Below, piece by piece: positions 18,278 to 24,317 of a DNA stretch of 24,317 nucleotides. The notes under the pieces were generated by a model. It was given only the letters and a program-made list of their open reading frames with translations, searched no databases and was not told where the DNA came from. Origin of the DNA: Blastocladiella britannica. Its lineage: Eukaryota; Blastocladiomycota; Blastocladiomycetes; Blastocladiales; Blastocladiaceae. The DNA is taken from NCBI GenBank assembly GCA_025349905.2, contig MU624781.1, positions 1 to 24,317 of the forward strand, read 5' to 3'. Position numbers and translations under genes: made by a program. Position 1 is the first letter of the stretch, and each line of letters begins with the position of its first letter.

Positions 18278-19732
18278 TCAATGCGGCAAGTATCCGTGCA
18301 CGGCAGTCCGGCACTGGTCCCCAACGCCCTCGACCGATCCAAACCAGTCATCCCAGTGCTCGATCCAGTCGCGAATCAACCAAGGCCCAGGACTGTCGTC
18401 GTCCGCGACTGCCATCAGCGTGGCGGTCGGATCATTGTCAATGCCTACCAGTGTCGGCGCCCACACCCGCGCCAGGTTACGGGAATGCATGCGCGACGAC
18501 GTCCCGGCGTGCGCGTGTACGTGAACACACGCTAGCATTGCCAGCCCGACCACTCGCCGGTAATGCACGGTCGGGAACACGGCGGCGACGACCGCCGACC
18601 GGTCGATCGGATTGGTCGGATGGGAGCAAGCGTCGCGGTACGCGGCTGCAGCGGCAATGGCCGGGCCGTCAATGATGGGCCGCGGTAGGCCGCGAAAGTA
18701 CCGCGACAGCACCGCGGCGCCGATGCGGGTGGCCGCCGCGCCGTACCCCTGTGCAGAGTGCCCGTGCTCGTCCACGTCGTCGAGCCCGTCCACGGCATCT
18801 ACCCACTCGCGATCAGACGCGGGAGGCCACGCGCGGTCGGCCATTCGCTCGCTGTAGTCGTGGGCGGCGTGCTCGGCGTTGAGCCGCGACAGCGCCAGCG
18901 CAATGTCATCGGCTGACGCGGGGATCCGGAACGTGCCCTCGTGCCGGGAACCACGGACCACTGCGCGAGCCGCGTGCACCAGCGTGCGTGGGATTGGAAT
19001 ACTGGCTGGGAGCAGGTGCGGTGGGACCGATCCGAGGTCTGACCGCGTCGACGGTGCCCATCCGTCACTCCCGGCTATCAATGAAGCACCGAGGACGGGC
19101 GGGACGGTGCGGATCAGCCATGCCGGGTGCAGCGCGTGGTTGTGTGCGAGCACTGCTTGTGGCAAGTAGGTGGTGGCGAGGTCGAGATTGCCGCTGCTTG
19201 GATTGGAGGTTGAGCCCTCTGTAGGACCAGGAGAACTGGGCAGTCCACGCCAGGGTACGCCGTGCAATCCGTCGACCAGCTGCACTTTGCGAAAGAATTT
19301 GGGGCTCACGATCCACCGGGCAATGGCAATCAGCCACTGGGCAGTGGGCGTCGGGTGCACGAGCCACAGGGCCTTGAGGTTCTTGCGGTGAGCGCGCGAG
19401 AACGACCGGTAGGCGCGAAAGAACCATGCGTAACCCAACGCGGCGGCGGGGCTGGCGGTCGGATCGGCTGGGGACGGTGCACAGTACACCAAGGCCACGT
19501 AGTCGGAGGTCAGGCCGATCCGGTCGGCCAGCAAGGACCGGAGCTCGGCCAGAAGCAGGTCGGGCGGTAAAGTGGTCGGGGGAAGCAGGTGCGGCAGGCA
19601 CAGTAGGAGGACCGGGCGGCCGAGCGAGTCGGGGGCCGGGGACAGGCGGACCAGGTGCTCACGCACGTAGGCGCGCAGTGATTCAAAGTCTGCGCCAGGC
19701 GGTGGCGGTGGCGGGTACGGGTACGAGTCCAT
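18278..19732 (-). CDS. CRAL-TRIO (Sec14-like) and RhoGAP domain protein, ARHGAP1 type
   Basis: Single exon, 484 aa. A Pro-rich start (YPYPPPPPPG) leads into a CRAL-TRIO_2/Sec14-like domain (about residues 15-170): VALVYCAPSP, FFRAYRSFSRAHRKNLKALW, LVHPTPTAQWLIAIARWIVS, KFFRKVQLVDGL, matching the p50RhoGAP layout. A RhoGAP domain follows from about residue 210: IPRTLVHAARAVV, HEGTFRIPAS with the arginine finger, YFRGLPRPIIDG, and SRMHSRNLARVWAPTLVG for the conserved N-K-M-x-x-x-N-L-A-x-V-x-x-P-x-L motif. The predicted role is to switch off a Rho/Cdc42-family GTPase at membranes, with the lipid-binding-type domain guiding location. An acidic-polar insert (DGLDDVDEHGHSAQG) lies between the helices of the GAP domain. 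It faces the chitin synthase gene across 245 bp of divergent promoter, so shared control of wall growth is possible but unproven. Confidence 0.85.
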   Translation of the reverse strand: MDSYPYPPPPPPGADFESLRAYVREHLVRLSPAPDSLGRPVLLLCLPHLLPPTTLPPDLLLAELRSLLADRIGLTSDYVALVYCAPSPADPTASPAAALGYAWFFRAYRSFSRAHRKNLKALWLVHPTPTAQWLIAIARWIVSPKFFRKVQLVDGLHGVPWRGLPSSPGPTEGSTSNPSSGNLDLATTYLPQAVLAHNHALHPAWLIRTVPPVLGASLIAGSDGWAPSTRSDLGSVPPHLLPASIPIPRTLVHAARAVVRGSRHEGTFRIPASADDIALALSRLNAEHAAHDYSERMADRAWPPASDREWVDAVDGLDDVDEHGHSAQGYGAAATRIGAAVLSRYFRGLPRPIIDGPAIAAAAAYRDACSHPTNPIDRSAVVAAVFPTVHYRRVVGLAMLACVHVHAHAGTSSRMHSRNLARVWAPTLVGIDNDPTATLMAVADDDSPGPWLIRDWIEHWDDWFGSVEGVGDQCRTAVHGYLPH

Positions 19733-19977
19733 TTTTATACGGTTGACGCCGAGGGTGGTTCCTGATTAAGGGGTTTCTTTTTGTGTTTTCTCAAACACTA
19801 GCGAATTTGCGGTGAACAAAACAAAACAGCGGTGCGGTAATTGTGAAGGGCAGCACCGAGCCACGCTCTTTTGCGAGACAAAAAGCACTGTAGCCGCTCA
19901 CTCTTCACTCGCTCACGGCCAACTCACCACCACACTTGCTTTTTCCTTTCATACCCCCTATACAGCTCCCTCATAAA

Positions 19978-20142
19978 ATGTCGTACCAGCCCGTCGCCCA
20001 GCCGACGTACGCACAGCCCATGGCCCCGACCTCCGCCTACCAGGGCCAGGGCTACTCGCCGCAGCAGCCCATGACGCCGCAGCACCAGCAGCAGCTGTCG
20101 CCTCAGTCGCAGCTGTCGCCCCAGCAGCAGCAGTTTTACGCT

Positions 20143-20185
<43 letters not shown>

Positions 20186-23084
20186 TGGCCGTCAACATGC
20201 ACGCCTCCGGTACCACCATGTACTCTGCCGACGGTTCGACCATTGGCCTGCCTTACAACGGTGCCTCCACCCCTCTGTTGTCCGACACCACCACTGCCGC
20301 GTCGGCTGTCGGGTCCGCGTCGGTCATGAGCGGGTCGCAGCACTATGTGCGCGAGGTGCCGGTGCCCAACGCGCTCGTGTCGCAGTTTGAGGCGCAGCAC
20401 CAGGCCAACCCTCACTTTAACATGCTCAAGTACGCTTTTCCCATTTCCGTGTGGTTGGGAACGCCTCCTCAACAACCCAACTAATAACAGGTACACGGCA
20501 TGCTACTCGGACCCCAACAACTTCATCAAGCGCGGGTACTCGCTGCGCCAGTCTGGCTCCGAGATTGAGCTGCTGATCGTCGTGACCATGTACAACGGTA
20601 CCTATTATTATTTCGTTTCCAATACTTCTGCAGAGCACAAACTGAAATAACCATGAACAAAAGAGGGACCCAAGCTCTTCATCAAGACCATGCAGGGCGT
20701 GGCCAAGAACTTGCGCGAGATGTTTGCTGCCGACCCCAAGCGCTTTGGCGCCGACGGCTGGAAGAAGGTGGTCATTGCCATTGTCTCGGACGGTCGCACC
20801 AAGATCAACAAGGATACGCTCAAGCTGATTGGCCTCATGGGCTGCTACCAGGAGGGTTTGATGCGTGCTCTTGGTTCGTATTTTTTTTTTCTTGTTTTTA
20901 TTTTTTTAGTTAAACTCATATAATTGAATATAGTGGACATGCCCGGCGCTCAGTACGACACCCAGGCCCACCTGTTCGAGGCCACCACCCAGGTCACTTT
21001 CGAGGGTCTCCCCGAGGAGGGCACCAAGCTCGTGACCCCGTCCACGTCCAAGAAGGCAGTGGTCCCGCTGCAGCTGCTGTTCTGCCTCAAGGAAAAGAAT
21101 GCCAAGAAGATCAACTCGCACCGTTGGTTCTTTAACGCGTTTGCGGCCTCGCTCAACCCGAAAGTGTGCCTGCTGCTCGACGTGGGCACCAAGCCGCAGT
21201 CGTACTCGATCTACAACCTGTACAAGGCGTTCGACTCTCCCTCGGTCGGTGGCGCGTGCGGTGAGATTGCGGTCGAGGGATCGTTCATGTACAAGCTCAA
21301 GCCGATTGTCGCGGCCCAGAACTTTGAGTACAAGATGTCCAACATTCTCGACAAGCCGCTCGAGTCGGTCGCGGGTTACATTTCAGTGCTGCCTGGTGCA
21401 TTCTCGGCGTACCGGTATGAGGCGCTGGTCGGTAACCCGCTCAAGGAGTATTTCAAGGGTGAGGTGCTGCACGAGGGCGAGGATATTTTCGCCGGCAATA
21501 TGTACCTTGCCGAGGGTTCGTTTTTCCTTTTTTTCATTTACTTCGTGGTGGGAACCTTATCAAAATTTTTTCGACAGATCGTATTCTCTGCTTTGAGCTG
21601 GTCGCCAAAAAGGAAAAGGCGTGGCTGCTGCGCTACGTCAAGGACTCGCAGGCCATCACCGACGCGCCCGACAACTGGCCCGAGCTGATTGGTCAGCGTC
21701 GTCGCTGGCTCAACGGCTCCACGTTTGCGTCGCTGTACGCCATGGCCAACTGGACGCGCATTTGGTCCTCGGGCCAGAACATTTTCCGCAAGCTGGTGAT
21801 GACCATCGAGCTGTTCTACAACTTTGTCCAGTTCCTGTTTGCGTTCCTGTCCCTGGGTAACTTTTACATTGCGTTCCACATTATGATCAACGCCTTCATT
21901 GAGGTACGTTGTCTTTTACTTTTACTTTTATTCGGACGAAATCATGACCAAATATATTTTATAGCTCATGGCCGACCCCGCGACCGTGACCATCAAGGGC
22001 GTGCCGTCCAAGACCAGCTACCCGACCGCGTTCTCGGCCATCAAGGCAGTGCTGCTGATTCTCCGTCCGATCTACGCGCTCTGCATCTGCATCACGTTCA
22101 TTGCGTCGCTGGGCAACAAGCCGAGCTCGGCCAAGAACATCTTCCACCTGGTCATTGTGATTTTCGGCGTGTGCATCACCATCTTGCTCATCATCATTGC
22201 GCTGTCGTCGGCGGCCCAGTTCCAGCTGCAAGAAGACGCGCTCAAGAGCGTGGTGCGGTTCCAGTTTGGAACGCTCAAGGACGTCATTGGCAACAAGGTG
22301 GTGCTCACGCTCGCGTCCATTGCCGCTACCTACGGCGTGTACTTGGTCTCGTCGCTCATGTACCTTGAGGTTTGTGCTCATTTTTTTGTTTTTCACTGTT
22401 GCTTTTCTCACCCTTTTGTTTTTGTCTTGAATCAGTGGTACCACCCGATCTTCAACCTGCTCCAGTACTCGTTCCTGTCGGGCGCGTACGTGAACGTGCT
22501 GCAGATCTACGCGTACTGCAACCTGTGCGTCTTCGTTTCATTTTTCATATATGTTCGAATCAACAATACTGACATGAATGAAACCAAACAAGGTCGGATC
22601 TGTCGTGGGGCACCAAGGGCTCGAACGATGCTGGCCACGGTGCGGCCCTTGGTGCAGTGCAGACACTCGAAGACATGGACCCGCTGCGCAAGATTGTGCA
22701 CGAGATCCCCGACACGTACTATGGCAAGGCGCAGCAGGACTTTACGTCGCTGGTGGTGACGATGCAAGCGGCCGATGTCGAGGAGAAGAAGAAGGACGGC
22801 AAGGACGACGCGTTCGCCAAGTTCCGGACCATTTGGTTGCTCATCTGGATTCTGATGAACGGCGTGGTTGTTGGGTACGTTCCTTTTTCCCTTTTATATT
22901 TAGGATCTTGAAAAACTGACGAATGATTTATAGGTTCGTCGTGTCGCCCACCTCGTTCGGCGTCGACTCGACCTTCTCGGCCAAGTACACGCTGGGGCTG
23001 TTCGTGGTCATGCTGGTCCTGTCGGTCATTCGCTTCTTCTTCTCGACCGTGTACTTGCTTGGTCGCTTGGTCCGGCTGTGGTAA
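19978..23084 (+). CDS. Chitin synthase, division 1 (class I-III type)
   Basis: GT2 membrane enzyme that polymerises UDP-GlcNAc into chitin and extrudes it through the plasma membrane. Nine exons (19978-20429, 20491-20597, 20664-20873, 20934-21515, 21578-21903, 21965-22369, 22436-22524, 22593-22874, 22934-23084), introns 59-68 nt, give 867 aa. Hallmarks in order: [60 protein letters not shown], the E-D-R triad split by an intron ([14 protein letters not shown]), the catalytic QRRRW ([12 protein letters not shown]), then about seven membrane segments, SDLSWGTKG and a short C-terminal tail ending RLVRLW. The N-terminus is long, disordered and Gln-rich (pure CAG14). All key residues are present and all splice sites keep frame, so the gene looks functional. 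Confidence 0.96.
20143..20184 (+). repeat. Pure (CAG)14 repeat in the chitin synthase N-terminus
   Basis: Fourteen uninterrupted CAG codons encode a Q14 run in the disordered cytoplasmic N-terminal tail. Unlike the CAA-interrupted run at 5362-5406, this one is pure and so more likely to be length-variable between strains. Confidence 0.95.
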
Positions 23085-23195
23085 GGCAAGCGACTTTGCT
23101 GTGCTTTTGTTTCTTCACTTTCTTTTCCACATTGCAATTCCGCTATCGTTCCCTTTCACCACGCTCTTCATTTTCCATTCCAAGTATATATAATT

Positions 23196-23201
23196 AATAA
23201 A
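23196..23201 (+). terminator. Possible polyadenylation signal of chitin synthase
   Basis: AATAAA in an AT-rich stretch (TATATAATTAATAAACAAC) about 112 nt after the stop codon. The position fits a 3' end, but fungal signals are loose, so this is a suggestion only. Confidence 0.3.
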
Positions 23202-23327
23202 CAACAAGTTCTTTTGCGTATTATTCGCTTGGAATTGCAGAATGCGCGGCCCGACGGCGTTTCGGACGTTGAGCAAGTACTGCGATTGGAAATGCATTTA
23301 GAGGCATAAAAAAACTGAAAACGATGG

Positions 23328-24317
23328 TTACAACAACGGCCGCGACGCTCCTGCGCCCTCGCGCTCACGCGCATACACTTGCGACCCCATCAAACGACTA
23401 CCGCCCGGAAGCGCCAAATCATTCGGATCCAGGTCGGCCTCGCCTTGACGGGTGACCAAAGTCGGTTGTTCACTCGCCGTGGAGTTGGTGATCGACGACG
23501 TCGCCACGCCCTGGTGGCGCAGGCCAGCGGGCAGAATCAGGCTTCCGACGGTGGACTCGGTGCGGTTGGCTGCCACGGGAGTCGGCCCATTTTCCATACT
23601 CGGCAGCATGCTGGTCCGGCGCCAAGCCTCCTTGGCCGCCTGGTCGCGGTGCGCGCCGGGAGTGGCCCCGCCCATCTCATCGGTGACAGTCGACGACAGA
23701 AGGGACTGGCCGGGGGGTTTCGGAGGCCGACGAAGGGACTGCCGGTGCTGCTGCCGTTGAAGCCGCCTTATCCAAGCGGCGACGGAAATGGACCACGATG
23801 CCAATCACCGCGAGTACCACAATCAATGCAGCGCCGGCCCCGAGGGCAATGTAAAGCGTCGGGACTGATGGAGGGCAGTCCTTGATCCCACTTTCAGTAA
23901 CTTGGGCGTAGCAGTTCCCAGTGCGAGAGCTTCCACTGAAACACAGACCTGAAGTATTTCCCCGCGGGAATAGGGTGCAACTTGAGCTGTTGGTTAAGTT
24001 GGTTATTTGCTGTCTAGTTTCCATTAGCATATTGAGAAAAAAAATGGGGACATACCTGGCATATAGATCAGGAACTGGGCCAGAGAAAGCATTGTTGGAT
24101 AGGTCTCTTAATCAACAAGTGAGGTTAGTTGAAAGAAGAAAAATACTTCAATAAATACGCACAGTTATTGGAGTTTGGTCCATTTGCTCAGGGAACTCGG
24201 AATTTCGTCATAAAACATATTTTGGGCGAGGGACCTTTGGAGGATACTCGTTATTGACTTTTTCGTGAAAAATGAAACAAAGCAAAGAGCCAGCGCCAAA
24301 GTTTGCCCACTTCCCAC
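23328..24317 (-). CDS. LRR transmembrane receptor-like protein, 3' part, with coding breaks
   Basis: Partial at the right edge. Read on the minus strand: an LRR unit (SLAQNMFYDEIPSSLSKW, near 24170-24240), a second LRR exon from about 24105 to 24056 (DLSNNAFSGPVPDLYA), a 42-nt intron with GTATGT donor, then a four-Cys juxtamembrane region (SSSCTLFPRGN, GLCFSGSS, NCYAQV, KDCPPS), one transmembrane helix (YIALGAGAALIVVLAVIGIV), a basic stop-transfer (HFRRRLDK) and a cytoplasmic tail. LRRs of this NxFSGxxP type are typical of plant-like receptor proteins. Two breaks are visible. A TAA at 24165-24167 directly follows the first LRR unit with no GT donor before it. The tail's open frame changes at the C6 run 23712-23717: one frame stops at 23677, the other runs on to 23328 (DPNDLALPGGSRLMGSQVYA). 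No kinase domain follows. Function unknown; possibly decaying. Confidence 0.6.

Noticed and set aside
1..24317. tRNA, rRNA or transposon genes
   Set aside because: I saw no tRNA-like or rRNA-like sequence and no transposase or reverse transcriptase motifs or long terminal repeats by eye. A dedicated search (tRNAscan, RepeatMasker) would be needed to be certain.

Overview
This is a eukaryotic nuclear window from a GC-rich, gene-dense genome with short introns (nearly all 53-75 nt, GT-AG). It carries a fungal division-1 chitin synthase next to an IFT70/TTC30 intraflagellar-transport gene, so the organism makes both chitin and a cilium. That combination points to a zoosporic fungus. GC-rich coding sequence, plant-style leucine-rich-repeat receptors and low-complexity proteins fit Blastocladiomycota (Allomyces/Catenaria/Blastocladiella type) best. 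The phylum is inference; the flagellate fungus is well supported.

Layout. 1-612: no convincing gene. 613-1005 (-): small hypothetical protein, divergent from 1100-2890 (+), a hypothetical membrane protein. 3010-4938 (+): disordered protein with an SxIP motif at each end. 4945-6654 (+): polyQ/poly-Pro hypothetical protein with an unsettled start. 7117-7395 (+): TATA-driven, secreted eight-cysteine mini-protein built from a 14-residue Cys repeat. 7494-9708 (-): IFT70/TTC30, five exons. 9799-11135 (-): NmrA-like Rossmann protein with a signal peptide. 11375-12964 (-): secreted Thr/Val/Ser/Glu repeat protein. 13444-16457 (+): nuclear-type protein with three SUMO-interaction-like motifs and a UBZ4-like zinc finger. 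16681-18034: broken, rearranged Argonaute. 18278-19732 (-): CRAL-TRIO/RhoGAP protein. 19978-23084 (+): chitin synthase, nine exons. 23328-24317 (-): 3' part of an LRR transmembrane receptor-like gene with coding breaks.

The genes do not form an operon or an obvious cluster; they look like ordinary neighbours (cell wall, cilium, small-GTPase signalling, cell surface, nuclear). The most unusual object is the Argonaute relic. Its N and L1 domains are followed by a truncated PAZ. A large deletion then removes the rest of PAZ, MID and the first half of PIWI. The last about 72 residues of recognisable PIWI are encoded on the opposite strand, by an in-place inversion of about 216 bp. It could be a decayed RNAi gene, or partly an assembly artefact. 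The cysteine mini-protein and the SIM/UBZ protein are the next most interesting.
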